Assembly: GCA_015075545.1 (NCBI GenBank)
Contig: JABTUC010000004.1
Span: forward strand, 124,001 to 188,000
Direction: 5' to 3'
Length of the DNA: 64,000 nt
From: Ideonella sp.
GTDB lineage: Bacteria > Pseudomonadota > Gammaproteobacteria > Burkholderiales > Burkholderiaceae_C
The translations under genes were made by a program, and so were the position numbers. This document shows positions 35,077 through 43,543 of this stretch, one piece after another. The notes beneath the pieces were generated by a model. That model had not been told where the DNA came from. It searched no databases and saw only the letters and a program-made list of their open reading frames with translations. Position 1 is the first letter of the stretch. Each line of letters starts with the position of its first letter.

Positions 35077-36270
35077 CTAGCCCCCGAGCGCGAGCTGCGG
35101 TGGCGTGCGCAGCGCGTGCCAGATCGCCATCAGGCTGGCGACCACGCCGCCCATCAGCATGACGACGAAGGTCGCCGTCGTCTCCGCCGGCACGAACATC
35201 AGCGTGCGCGGGAAGCCGGGCGCGATCAGCTCGCGCAGCCCGTAGGCGAGTGCGAAGCTCGCCAGCGTCAGCGCCAGCGACTGCTCCAGGATCAGTCGCA
35301 CGATCACCCAGTTCGACGCGCCGATCAGCTTCAGCGTGGCGATCGACCTGATCTTCTCGATCGTCAGCACGTAGATGATCAGCGCGATGATGACGATCGA
35401 GACGATCACCAGCAGCGCCCGGAACAGCCCCAGCACGGCCGACATCTTGCTCAACCGGCCTTCGAGCATCAGCGAGCGCTCCTGCTGCGCGGTGTAGACG
35501 TTGAAGTAGAGCCAGTCGCCGATGTGCTGCGCCGTCGCCGTGGCATCGGCGCCCGGCGCGAGCTTGACCAGCACCGCGTTGACCGTGTCGCCCGACACCG
35601 CCAGCAGCGGCAGCAGCCGGTTGGCCTGCTCGCCCGAGTAGCCTGCGGCCTCGAGCCGCTTCAGGTTCGCGGCGCGCGCGGCGACCAGCGCCCGGTTGTC
35701 CTGCTGGTACTGCACCTCCTGCGCGTCGGGCAGCGACAGATACACGAGCGGATTGCCGCCCGAATCGACCGCGCCGCGCGTGATCCCGACCACCCGGTAC
35801 GCGTGGGTTCCGAGCGGCACCATGTCACCCAGCGCCAGCCCCAGCTTGCCGTCGGCGACCAGTTCGTAGTGCGGGGCCTCGATCGCGCGCCCGCTGGCGA
35901 TGCGGCCCGGCCCGCCGAGCCCGCCGAAGACGTCGTAGCCGACGATCGTGAACTGCTGGCTCCTGCCGCCGAGGTCGCGTTGCGCCGAGTAGACCACCAG
36001 CGGGCTGGCGGCAGCGACGCCCGGCGTCGCGGCCACGCTCTTGTAGGCGTCCAGCGGCATGCGCGAGCTCTCGTTGAACGGGCCGCCGCGCCCGCGCTCG
36101 ACGACCCACAGGTCGGTCGAGGTGTTCTCGATCAGCCACACGCCGTCGGCGATGTTGCCCTGGTAGATGCCGTTCATCACCAGCACGATCGTCAGCAGCA
36201 TCGCCACGCCGGCGATCGTCGCGACGAACTTGCCCAGGTGCCGGCGGATGTCCTTGACCGCGAGATCCAT
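35077..36270 (-). CDS. devC: ABC exporter permease (DevC/FtsX-like)
   Basis: The 397-residue permease has the four-helix MacB/FtsX arrangement: helix 1 at about residues 14-36 (VATIAGVAMLLTIVLVMNGIY), a large periplasmic domain to about residue 260, then three helices at the C-terminus, including LFRALLVIVSIVIIALIIYV. It works with the DevA ATPase and the DevB adaptor. Its start is 14 bases after the adaptor stop. Confidence 0.88.
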   Translation of the reverse strand: MDLAVKDIRRHLGKFVATIAGVAMLLTIVLVMNGIYQGNIADGVWLIENTSTDLWVVERGRGGPFNESSRMPLDAYKSVAATPGVAAASPLVVYSAQRDLGGRSQQFTIVGYDVFGGLGGPGRIASGRAIEAPHYELVADGKLGLALGDMVPLGTHAYRVVGITRGAVDSGGNPLVYLSLPDAQEVQYQQDNRALVAARAANLKRLEAAGYSGEQANRLLPLLAVSGDTVNAVLVKLAPGADATATAQHIGDWLYFNVYTAQQERSLMLEGRLSKMSAVLGLFRALLVIVSIVIIALIIYVLTIEKIRSIATLKLIGASNWVIVRLILEQSLALTLASFALAYGLRELIAPGFPRTLMFVPAETTATFVVMLMGGVVASLMAIWHALRTPPQLALGG

Positions 36271-36284
36271 CGGCGGCCTTGCCT

Positions 36285-37439
36285 TCAGCCGCCGGCGAGT
36301 TCGAGCGCACGCACGCGTGCGTTGACCTTGACGCCCTCGGCGCGCGCGACGACGCGCTCGCCGCTGGCCAGCCCACTGGCCACCAGCACGCGTGCGCGAT
36401 CGGCCGCGCCGGTGGCGACCGGGCGGAACCTCGCCCTCCCGTCTTCGACGACCAGCACGCCCTGGCGGCCTTCGGGGTCGCGCGTCAGCGCCGGCAGCGG
36501 CACGACGATGCCCGAGACCGTGCCGGTGTCGATGGCGACTTGTGCTTCCTGGTCGATCGCGAAGCGCGCGGGCGGCGCATCGAACGCGACGTTGACCTCC
36601 AGCTCCCGTGTGGCGGCATCGGACTGGCGCGCGATGCGCGCGACCTTGCCGGCCAGCTCGTCTCCGGTGCGCAGCCGGATGTGCGCTGGCTGCCCCACCT
36701 CGACCCGTCCGACGACCGATTCATCGACCCGCATCGCGACCCACAGCGTCTTCGGATCGACGAGGCGATAGATCGGCGTGCCCGCCACGACGGTGGCGCC
36801 GACTTCGACCTGGCGCTGGATGATCACGCCATCCATCGGCGCGACGACGCGCGTGTACGACAACACGGTGTCGGAGTAGCGCACTTCCTGCGTCAGCGCG
36901 TGCGCTTCGGCTTCGCGCGCGGCCTGCGCCGCACGCGCGCTGTCGAGGTTGGCCTGCGCGGCGCGCTGCGCGGCCTCGGACGCATCGAGCACCGACGGCG
37001 AGACGAAACCGGTGCGCAGCAGCTCCGCGTCGCGCCGCTGCTTGCTCTGGGCGAGTTCGAGGTCGGCCTGCGCCTTGGCGACCGCGGCCGCGGCCGCGAC
37101 GACGTTGCGCGCGAGCGCCTCGCGCTGGCCGCCGACCACGCCGCGCCGGGCGGCGAGATCGCGGTCGTCGAGCAGCGCGAGCAGTTGCCCGCGCTGGACC
37201 GCATCGCCAATGTCGGCATCGAGCCGCCGCACCGTCGCGGTGATGCGTGCCGACAGCGTGACCGGTATGCGCGCCTGCACCGTGCCCGGCCCGCTCACCT
37301 GGATCGAAACCTGGCCCAGTGCCGCCTCGGCGATCGGCACCGCAACGGCACGGCCGGCGCGCACGATGATCGCGCCGGCTGCAGCCACCAGCACGAGCGC
37401 GGCAGCGAGCGCTGCGACGATCGCGCGCGGGCGCTTCAT
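36285..37439 (-). CDS. devB: HlyD/RND-type periplasmic adaptor (DevB-like)
   Basis: The 384-residue adaptor has an N-terminal membrane anchor (AIVAALAAALVLVAAAGAIIV), a split lipoyl domain (start near residue 45, return at GVIIQRQVEVGATVVAGTPIY), a coiled-coil hairpin rich in Ala/Gln (about 110-190), and a beta-barrel/MP domain containing GIVVPLPALTRDPEG. It bridges the DevCA inner-membrane pump to an outer-membrane channel, for which no gene is present here. It is the first gene of the exporter operon. Confidence 0.9.
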   Translation of the reverse strand: MKRPRAIVAALAAALVLVAAAGAIIVRAGRAVAVPIAEAALGQVSIQVSGPGTVQARIPVTLSARITATVRRLDADIGDAVQRGQLLALLDDRDLAARRGVVGGQREALARNVVAAAAAVAKAQADLELAQSKQRRDAELLRTGFVSPSVLDASEAAQRAAQANLDSARAAQAAREAEAHALTQEVRYSDTVLSYTRVVAPMDGVIIQRQVEVGATVVAGTPIYRLVDPKTLWVAMRVDESVVGRVEVGQPAHIRLRTGDELAGKVARIARQSDAATRELEVNVAFDAPPARFAIDQEAQVAIDTGTVSGIVVPLPALTRDPEGRQGVLVVEDGRARFRPVATGAADRARVLVASGLASGERVVARAEGVKVNARVRALELAGG

Positions 37440-38224
37440 CTGGGCCCCACTCGGAGCCCGAAGGAACGCGATTCATCCATGGTGTGGCCCGTCGCCTCGA
37501 ACAAGTCTCCCGCGAGCCGTCGCGCTATCGCTGCGACGGCGGCATCGAAGTCTGCGGTTTGCGCTGCGACGGGTCTGCTACCCAGGTTGCTATGCACCCG
37601 ACGATTATCGAAGTTCCGCCGGCAAGCTCGTCGGAAGGCACTCGTAAGCCGCACCGCCGGCGCTCCTGGCCGTCATGCCTTCCGGGCACACCGGCTCATC
37701 GCTGGCCGACTCGCGCAACTGCTCAGTGCCGTCGATCGCCGGCGAGCCAGGGAGCGCCTGGCATCCACTCGTCGCGACCGCGACCACAGACATCAGGAGC
37801 AGACGGGGAATGCACATGATGCACCTCGCTGTGCGCGCAATGGGCGATGATCCTGGATCGCGACTGGGCCGAAGTCAATCCACGGCCACGGCCGGCGGCT
37901 GGACGCAGCGCCGGGAGGATCCCTCAGCTCATTTCTCCAGCCGCCAGGTCTCGTTCAGCGCGAGAAAGCCGCTCGCGTATTGTCCCGGCGCGCGCTTGCC
38001 ATTGACGATGATTTTCGGGCCGCGAGCGGCTGCTGCGCGGACGCGAAACGCGAAGAGCCGGGGTTTGGCCGTCGGGCAACTCTGGGGAGGCCCGGCCAGC
38101 GGCTCAGGGTCGGTAGGATGAATTGAGAGCGAATCGCCGAAGGTGGGCAACGCGCCCAGACGGGTGCAGCTTTCCAAGCTTTCGATTGCGGATCCGAATC
38201 TTGAACTGTGTCGAGGAATTCGTC
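37440..38224. other. 785-bp stretch with one small lipoprotein gene and otherwise no clear gene
   Basis: Apart from the lipoprotein at 37605-37817, nothing firm is seen. A minus-strand frame ending at 37929 finishes with a protein-like stretch (KIIVNGKRAPGQYASGFLAL) that could be the tail of a decayed gene. Base composition begins to drift to lower GC near 38100, ahead of the atypical gene at 38225. Confidence 0.4.
37605..37817 (-). CDS. Small predicted lipoprotein (70 aa)
   Basis: The frame starts at ATG 37817 with GAGG about 7 bases upstream on its strand. The N-terminus MCIPRLLLMSVVAVATSGC is a lipoprotein signal with a lipobox (ATSGC, Cys19). The mature part of about 50 residues has two further cysteines (VCPEG, YECLP) that could form a disulfide. 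Its function is unknown. It lies upstream of the DevBCA-type operon on the same strand and could belong with it. Confidence 0.6.
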   Translation of the reverse strand: MCIPRLLLMSVVAVATSGCQALPGSPAIDGTEQLRESASDEPVCPEGMTARSAGGAAYECLPTSLPAELR

Positions 38225-39181
38225 ATGAGCAGGATATTCGAGCAAGTTGCGTGGTGTCTCGTGGGTCGCGCAACGGAATTGCCGCGGTTCGTGATACCTC
38301 TCGGGGTGGCTGCGCTCTTCCTGGCGGGCCTGGGGCCCGACCATGCGCTGTTGGCTGCCGAACCGCAGTCAGAAGTCTCCGCCAAGGCGCTCATGCCGAG
38401 GATCGAAGTCGCGATCGACGAGAAATTCTCGCTCGGGCAGGCTGAAACCGCACTGGTCAGGGGGCTCGACATACTCGTCACGGTGACGCGCCTCAGCTAC
38501 ACCCGTTGTCCAGCGGGCGCCATGTGCGTGGTGCCCGATGGTCCGAACGTCACCTATGAGGTGCACGATGCCACGACACGAGGCTTCATCAGACGCGGCA
38601 ACAATCACAATCCGGCGCCATCGCACTTTCCCTGGTTCGTTCGCTACGTCGGGTCGGATGGGAGGACCTATGCGCGATTCGCGGCGCACGACACCGTCCA
38701 ATGGTGTCAGCGGGTAGCGCCCGAGAGCAGGATGATGTGGTGCTGGCGACAAACGGCGGAGCTGTCGCGCGACGCTTCGCACTGCACGCGGATCGCAGAC
38801 GTACCGGAGCGGGCGAACTGTGTCTTCAGCGTGGCACGAGTGACGGGCGAACCGGCATGGTGCAAGTCCGCGCCAAACATCGATATGTGCCATGAAATGC
38901 TCGCCCGCGAGCTGAAGCGGCCGGAGCTATGCGGGAGCGTCACGAACCCGCGCAGCTATTGCATCACGGCAGCCGTTGCGGCAGGTGGAGAGATCAATCG
39001 CTGCAAGCGCATCTCATCCGCTCGCGGAGATTGCTACGAAGCAGCCGCACGGCAGGCCAAGAGCCTGAGCGTCTGCGCTCAGCTGCCAGACCCTTACAAG
39101 AGAGAGTGCCGCGACATTCTCAAGGGGTGGCGGATTTCACTGCCTGATGCTTCACTGCCTGATGCGATACCCGAACGCTGA
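38225..39181 (+). CDS. Cys-rich secreted protein of unknown function (318 aa), compositionally atypical
   Basis: GAGGAA precedes ATG 38225 by about 7 bases. A hydrophobic segment (residues about 20-44) is a likely signal or anchor. The N-terminal domain has LSYTRCPAGAMCVVP, similar to small extracytoplasmic domains with an SRCP..V.C pattern. The C-terminal half (from about residue 160) carries about 14 cysteines arranged as repeated C-x(8-12)-C units with R-x2-C endings. Codons are less GC-biased than in the neighbours. Two tandem copies of a 15-base unit (39136-39165) duplicate SLPDA near the end. It may be acquired. Confidence 0.7.
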   Translation: MSRIFEQVAWCLVGRATELPRFVIPLGVAALFLAGLGPDHALLAAEPQSEVSAKALMPRIEVAIDEKFSLGQAETALVRGLDILVTVTRLSYTRCPAGAMCVVPDGPNVTYEVHDATTRGFIRRGNNHNPAPSHFPWFVRYVGSDGRTYARFAAHDTVQWCQRVAPESRMMWCWRQTAELSRDASHCTRIADVPERANCVFSVARVTGEPAWCKSAPNIDMCHEMLARELKRPELCGSVTNPRSYCITAAVAAGGEINRCKRISSARGDCYEAAARQAKSLSVCAQLPDPYKRECRDILKGWRISLPDASLPDAIPER

Positions 39182-39261
39182 AACCGGACAATGCTGTCGT
39201 TGACTTGGGCGCATGGCGTCTGCGGGAAGCGCAAGCGGCTCGTGCAGCGCTCTTGCCCGGC

Positions 39262-39708
39262 TCAATGAAGCCACATCGAGTGCGCCGCGTAGGTCGGCGT
39301 GCTCTGCAGCGACGACGGCGGATGCCACAGCACGGCGACGTACCACGCGGCCCAGGCGACGATCACCAGGCTCAGCACCCACAGCCACAGCGGAATCGGC
39401 GATGGCGACTCGGCGCGCCGCGGCTCGAACGGCTCCTCGGCGCCGAAGGCGTTGACGGTGACGCTGAGCGCGCCGCGCACGATCGCGCCTGCGCTCAAGC
39501 CGCTGAGCGTGATGCCCGGGCCGTTGCGCACTTCGAACGGCACGTGGCGGATGCCGGTGCGGCCGCTGCGGTCGCGCGCTTCGATGCGCAGGCGGTGCTC
39601 GCCGTCGGCCAGGCCGTGGGTGTCGAGGCTGACGGTGACCGGTGGCGCGACGTCGGCGATCGGCTCGGCGCCGTCGTCGAGGTAGACGCGGATGCGCGCT
39701 TCTTCCAT
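39262..39708 (-). CDS. Periplasmic Ig-like domain protein with C-terminal membrane helix, oxidase operon
   Basis: The 148-residue protein has an Ig-like beta-sandwich (IRVYLDDG, HGLADGEHRLRIEARDRSGRTG) and a C-terminal membrane helix (IPLWLWVLSLVIVAWAAWYVAVLW). It is the last gene of the cbb3-like oxidase operon and starts 12 bases after the small membrane subunit. It is probably an accessory or assembly subunit facing the periplasm. ATG 39708 was chosen over a TTG at 39723. Confidence 0.75.
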   Translation of the reverse strand: MEEARIRVYLDDGAEPIADVAPPVTVSLDTHGLADGEHRLRIEARDRSGRTGIRHVPFEVRNGPGITLSGLSAGAIVRGALSVTVNAFGAEEPFEPRRAESPSPIPLWLWVLSLVIVAWAAWYVAVLWHPPSSLQSTPTYAAHSMWLH

Positions 39709-39719
39709 CGCGGCCCCAA

Positions 39720-39881
39720 TCAATGATCGTCGCGCAGCACGCGGTACTTCGGGTGCCGCGCGTTGCGCTCGCCGGGGTGGATCAGCAGCCAGAACATCGC
39801 TGCGAAGCAGGCGATGGTGATCGCGCCGGCGACCACCGCGACGATCAGGTTGCCGAGGTCGGAGCCGATGCCGTGGTGCAT
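39720..39881 (-). CDS. Small single-helix membrane protein of the oxidase operon (CcoQ-like)
   Basis: The 53-residue protein has one strong transmembrane helix (LIVAVVAGAITIACFAAMFWLLI) followed by a basic tail (HPGERNARHPKYRVL). Size and position directly after the cytochrome subunit suggest a CcoQ-type stabilising subunit, but sequence alone does not prove this. The ATG at 39881 is 10 bases downstream of the cytochrome gene stop. Confidence 0.7.
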   Translation of the reverse strand: MHHGIGSDLGNLIVAVVAGAITIACFAAMFWLLIHPGERNARHPKYRVLRDDH

Positions 39882-39891
39882 GCGAGGGCCC

Positions 39892-40887
39892 TCACTGCTT
39901 CGCGCGCACCGCGGCGACGTCGGCCGCACTCACCGTGCGCGCCCGGTTGCCCCACGAGGTGCGCTCGTGGTCGATGATGTCGGCGATCTGCGCATCGCTG
40001 AGTTGCGAGGCGAACGGCGGCATCGCCGCGGCGTACTTGGTGCCCTTGATCGTGCGCCCCTGCGCACCGTGAAGCACGGTGGCGATGTGCTCCGATGGAT
40101 CGGCGGCGGTCACCACGGGGTCGCCCACCAGGTCCGGGAACACGCCCGGGATGCCGGCGCCCTGCGCGCCGTGGCAGGCGGCGCAGTTGGCGGCGAACAG
40201 CCGCGCGCCCTGCGCGGCATCGAACGCCGCCGCGGTGCTCACGGTCGCCGGCGGCTGCGCCGCGGTGGCCGCAGTTGCCGTGGTGTTCGGCGTCGTCGTT
40301 GGCGCCGCGGGCGTGGCTTGCGCCGCTGAACCCGGCAGCGTGGCCTGCCGCAGCGACAGCAGATAGGCCACCAACGCCACCGCCTTCTCGCCCGGCACCA
40401 CGACGCCGTTCGTCGGGGCGAACGGCGCGGGCACCGGTACCGGTTGCACATCGGGCGGCGCACGGTCGAGCACCTCGAACAGCCACGGAAACGACGGCAT
40501 GATCGACTGCGGTACCACCGAGCGCGGGTCGTACAGGTGGATGTACTGCCACACGTCGCTCGCCTGTCGCGCGCCGATGTTGGAGAGATCGGGCCCGTTG
40601 CGCTCGGAGCCGAGCAGCTCGGGGGTGTCGTACGCGTAGTCGCCCGGCGCCGAAGGACGGCCGAAGATCGCGTCGGCCTGCAAGGGCCGCACCTGCTGCG
40701 TGTGGCAGTACGCACAGCCCTCGGAGATGTAGACCTGGCGCCCACGCGCCTGCAACTCGGTGAGCGGCTTGACGCCCGGCGCGGGCGGCACCTGCGACAG
40801 CTCGGCCCCCGGCAGCACCGCCATCGTCACGGCGAGCGTGGCGTAGACCAGCGTCGAGCCACCGGCGATGGCCAGCAGCTTGTTCAT
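39892..40887 (-). CDS. Fused CcoO-cytochrome c subunit of a cbb3-like oxidase
   Basis: The 331-residue protein has an N-terminal anchor helix, then a FixO/CcoO-like monohaem domain (EGCAYCHTQQVRPLQ; axial Met likely in IMPSFPW). A Pro/Thr/Ala-rich linker leads to a second class I cytochrome c domain (NCAACHGAQGAGIPG, with AAMPPF as ligand Met). The usual dihaem CcoP is absent, so electron entry is through one fused dihaem subunit. It overlaps ccoN by ATGA (40884-40887). It delivers electrons from quinol or cytochrome to CcoN. Confidence 0.88.
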   Translation of the reverse strand: MNKLLAIAGGSTLVYATLAVTMAVLPGAELSQVPPAPGVKPLTELQARGRQVYISEGCAYCHTQQVRPLQADAIFGRPSAPGDYAYDTPELLGSERNGPDLSNIGARQASDVWQYIHLYDPRSVVPQSIMPSFPWLFEVLDRAPPDVQPVPVPAPFAPTNGVVVPGEKAVALVAYLLSLRQATLPGSAAQATPAAPTTTPNTTATAATAAQPPATVSTAAAFDAAQGARLFAANCAACHGAQGAGIPGVFPDLVGDPVVTAADPSEHIATVLHGAQGRTIKGTKYAAAMPPFASQLSDAQIADIIDHERTSWGNRARTVSAADVAAVRAKQ

Positions 40888-42299
40888 GCCGATGCTCCAG
40901 CGACCGCCGGCACGGCGGCCGGACCGGCCGCGCGCGACCCGCCGTAGGTCATCGTCCAGACGTTCCAGGCGAACACCAGGTGGCCGAGGAACATCAACGT
41001 GCCGCCGATCGACCGCCACAACCAGTACGGCGCCATGTCGGCCACCGATTCGATGAACGGCGCGCCGCGGATCCAGTCCATCCCCTGCACGCTGCCGCCG
41101 ATCGACAGCGCCAGCACGTAGATCACCACGCCGACGGTCGACAGCCAGAAGTGGATGCCGACCAGCAGGTTGTTCGGCTCCTTGCCGGTGGCGCGCGGCA
41201 GCAGCGCATAGACGCCGCCCCAGATCGCGAACGAGACGAAGCCGTACATCGTGAGGTGCGAATGGCCGACGGTGTAGTTGGTCAGGTGCCAGAGCTGCTG
41301 CAGCGACCGAAAGGCCTCGAGCGTGCCCTGCGTCGAGCCGAGCAGGTAGCCGAGCACGCCCACCAGCACGAACATCGCGGGCGAGCGGTGCAGCCGCTCG
41401 GGGCGCCCGCGCAAGGTGAGCAGGAAGTTGGCGCTGCCGCCCCACACCGGCACCAGCATCGCCACGCTGAACACGATCGCCACCGTCTGCAGCCACCACG
41501 GCAGCGGGCTGAACAGGAAGTGGTGCGAGCCGATGATCGGGTAGAAGACGAGGTTGGTCCAGAACGCGAAGATGCCCAGCGAGTACGAATAGATCGGCCG
41601 GTTCATCAGCTTGGGCAGCGCGTAGTAGAAGGTGCCCAGCGCCAGCGGCGTGAACCACATGCCCACCGCGTTGTGCATGTAGTAGCCCTGCACCGCCACC
41701 TGTCCGAGGCCGTGCTGGTACCACGGCAGCAGCGACACCAGCACGATGATGATCGTCCACAGCGTGCCGCCGATGGTGTACCAGTTCGAGAGGTACACGT
41801 CGTCGCTGTCGCGCCGCGCCACGGTGACGATCAGGTTCCACACCGCGGTGACCAGCGCGGCGCCGAGGATCACGCGCATCCACCACAGCCACTCGCGGTA
41901 CTCCTGCGCGCCTTCGTTGTAGCCGAGCTCGAGCGCGACCGTGCCGGCGACGGCGGCGATGTTGAACAGCCACAGCGACAGCCACGCCAGCCGCGGGCTC
42001 GCCAGCCGCGTGCCCGAGCTGCGTGCCGCGACGTAGAAGGCCAGGCCGATCAATGCCGGGCTGGCCCAGGCGTAGAAGGTGGCGTTGGTGTGGATCGGCC
42101 GCAGGCGGCCGAACGCGAGCCAGGGCGTCGTGGCCAGTTCCGGGTACGCGAACTTCAGGCTCAGCAGCACGCCCACCGCGGTGGCGAACACCAGCCAGAC
42201 CGTTGCGCAGGCGGTGTACGCGGCGAACACGCGCGCCAGCTCGCGATCGGCCGCGTCGCCATCCGATCGCTGCGCCACTGCAGCCGTCGCGGTGGGCAT
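40884..42299 (-). CDS. ccoN: cbb3-like cytochrome c oxidase subunit I
   Basis: The 471-residue haem-copper oxidase core has about 12 helices and the metal-ligand histidines of CcoN: an early His in RPIHTNATFYAW (low-spin haem), GSHHFLFSPLPWW (CuB histidine pair) and LTNYTVGHSHLTMYGF (haem histidines). It reduces oxygen to water and is typical of micro-oxic respiration. It starts 8 bases after the cupredoxin gene stop and overlaps the fused cytochrome subunit. Confidence 0.92.
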   Translation of the reverse strand: MPTATAAVAQRSDGDAADRELARVFAAYTACATVWLVFATAVGVLLSLKFAYPELATTPWLAFGRLRPIHTNATFYAWASPALIGLAFYVAARSSGTRLASPRLAWLSLWLFNIAAVAGTVALELGYNEGAQEYREWLWWMRVILGAALVTAVWNLIVTVARRDSDDVYLSNWYTIGGTLWTIIIVLVSLLPWYQHGLGQVAVQGYYMHNAVGMWFTPLALGTFYYALPKLMNRPIYSYSLGIFAFWTNLVFYPIIGSHHFLFSPLPWWLQTVAIVFSVAMLVPVWGGSANFLLTLRGRPERLHRSPAMFVLVGVLGYLLGSTQGTLEAFRSLQQLWHLTNYTVGHSHLTMYGFVSFAIWGGVYALLPRATGKEPNNLLVGIHFWLSTVGVVIYVLALSIGGSVQGMDWIRGAPFIESVADMAPYWLWRSIGGTLMFLGHLVFAWNVWTMTYGGSRAAGPAAVPAVAGASA

Positions 42300-42307
42300 C
42301 GCGCGCC

Positions 42308-42865
42308 TCAGCTCGCGGCCGCGGCGGGAACGACGCCGCGCTGCATGATCGACTCGATCGACGGGAAGATCTTGCGCGCCGCCTCGGGCACCTCGCGCCA
42401 GTGCCGCGCCGGTGCATAGCCGAACGGCTGCGTCCCGGGGCCATCGCCCGGCGCGCCGACCACGATGCGCCCGACCATGCCCGCCGCCTCGTGCGGCTGG
42501 CAGAAGTAGTCGTACACGCCGGCCACGGTGAAGGTGTGCTCGAAGGTCGAACCCTTGGCTGGGTACTGGCCCAGCAGCACGCCGGAGTTCCACGGTGGCG
42601 CGGCGGTCGGGATGCGCAGCTCGTGGCTGTCGTTGGCGGGGTGGTACGCGCTCACCGAGTGGTAGCCGCGCACCTGGATCCAGCGCACCGTATCGCCCGG
42701 CTCGATGCGCAGCCCGATCGGGTCGAAGGTGACGCGCGCACCGTCGGCAGAGATCAGCGCGCGCACCTCCACCGTGCGCGCCGCCAGCCCGAAACGCGGC
42801 AGCAGCAAGGCGCAGGCGCCGGTGACGAAACCGCGGCGTGTGGCCACGCTACTTGAGGTCGGCAT
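42308..42865 (-). CDS. Tat-exported cupredoxin (plastocyanin/halocyanin-like)
   Basis: The 185-residue protein has a twin-arginine signal (TRRGFVTGACALLL) and a blue-copper domain. The ligand set is visible as His in RGYHSVSAYH and Cys/His/Met in DYFCQPHEAAGM. About 50 extra residues follow the copper domain. It probably carries electrons to the oxidase or serves as a periplasmic copper or electron shuttle. Its start overlaps the preceding gene by 17 bases, placing it in the oxidase operon. Confidence 0.88.
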   Translation of the reverse strand: MPTSSSVATRRGFVTGACALLLPRFGLAARTVEVRALISADGARVTFDPIGLRIEPGDTVRWIQVRGYHSVSAYHPANDSHELRIPTAAPPWNSGVLLGQYPAKGSTFEHTFTVAGVYDYFCQPHEAAGMVGRIVVGAPGDGPGTQPFGYAPARHWREVPEAARKIFPSIESIMQRGVVPAAAAS

Positions 42866-43283
42866 CCTGCTGCTTCTTGGTGATCAGCCACTGCGTGATG
42901 TGGTAGTGCGGTTCCTCGACGCCCGGATGCCCGGGGTTGTAGGTGATGTCGGTGTGATTGAACTTCAGGTTACCGAGCTTGGCGCCCATGTCCTCGAAGT
43001 TCTTGTGCGCATCGAGATCCTTCAGCGGCAGCATGTAGGTGACCTCGACCAGCTTGCCCTTCTTGTCGTAGCCGAGGAACGGGCCGGCCGGCAGCGTCGA
43101 CGGATCGACGTAGAGCGTGCCCAGCCCGGGCAGGTAGTCGGGCAGCTTGACCAGCGTGCTGACCTTCTTGAAGTTCGCCGGTGGCTTGGTGTGGATGTCG
43201 GCGGCCAGCGCGCTCTGCGCAAAACCGGTGCTCAGCAACGCCGTCAGCGCCCCGAGGGCGGCGGCACGGTGAAATTTGTTCAT
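42849..43283 (-). CDS. Periplasmic protein of unknown function heading the oxidase operon
   Basis: The 144-residue protein has a clear Sec signal (MNKFHRAAALGALTALLSTGFAQSALAA). The mature part resembles DUF5602/TTHB210-like periplasmic proteins by its GLGTLYVDPSTLPAGPFLGYD stretch and a His-containing end (EEPHYHITQW) that could bind metal. This assignment is tentative. It is the first gene of the oxidase operon and is divergent to the ABC transporter operon. Confidence 0.65.
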   Translation of the reverse strand: MNKFHRAAALGALTALLSTGFAQSALAADIHTKPPANFKKVSTLVKLPDYLPGLGTLYVDPSTLPAGPFLGYDKKGKLVEVTYMLPLKDLDAHKNFEDMGAKLGNLKFNHTDITYNPGHPGVEEPHYHITQWLITKKQQDADLK

Positions 43284-43380
43284 TGCGAGTTCCCTTCAAC
43301 TGCGCCCGCGTCGGGATCGAGCCGATCCGCTGAGGGCGAGCGCATTACCCCGCAGTATGGGCAGACGACCCCAACGGCGC

Positions 43381-43508
43381 TGTCAGGCAGTCCCGACAAG
43401 CGATGTCGGGCCGGCTCGACCGTTTGCCCTCGTCGCCCACTGTCGCGAAACGCTGACCGGCGATGTCAGGCTTTCCCGACTGCGGCGGGCGCGCTGCGCG
43501 CCTAGCGT
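43381..43508 (+). promoter_or_regulatory. Two pairs of TGTC-N10-GACA sites and a -10-like element upstream of the ABC operon
   Basis: Four 18-base sites occur in the divergent spacer: TGTCAGGCAGTCCCGACA (43381), TGTCGGGCCGGCTCGACC (43404), TGTCGCGAAACGCTGACC (43441) and TGTCAGGCTTTCCCGACT (43464). Within each pair the starts are 23 bases apart. The last site starts 39 bases before TAGCGT (43503-43508). The same pair layout and the same 39-base distance recur upstream of the acetate permease gene. The LuxR-type response regulator encoded at 49368 is the obvious candidate binder. Confidence 0.7.
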
Positions 43509-43543
43509 CGAGGCTCAGACCCACAAGACTGAAGGAGACGAAC

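Noticed and set aside
37436-37654. 72-codon minus-strand frame overlapping the DevB-like start as ATGA
   Set aside because: It overlaps the better-supported lipoprotein frame by 50 bases and shows no domain or ribosome-binding site. The ATGA contact alone is weak evidence.
37929-38177. 82-codon minus-strand frame ending in a protein-like tail
   Set aside because: Only the last about 30 codons look protein-like and no start signal is seen. It may be a decayed gene tail, so it is described only within the spacer entry.
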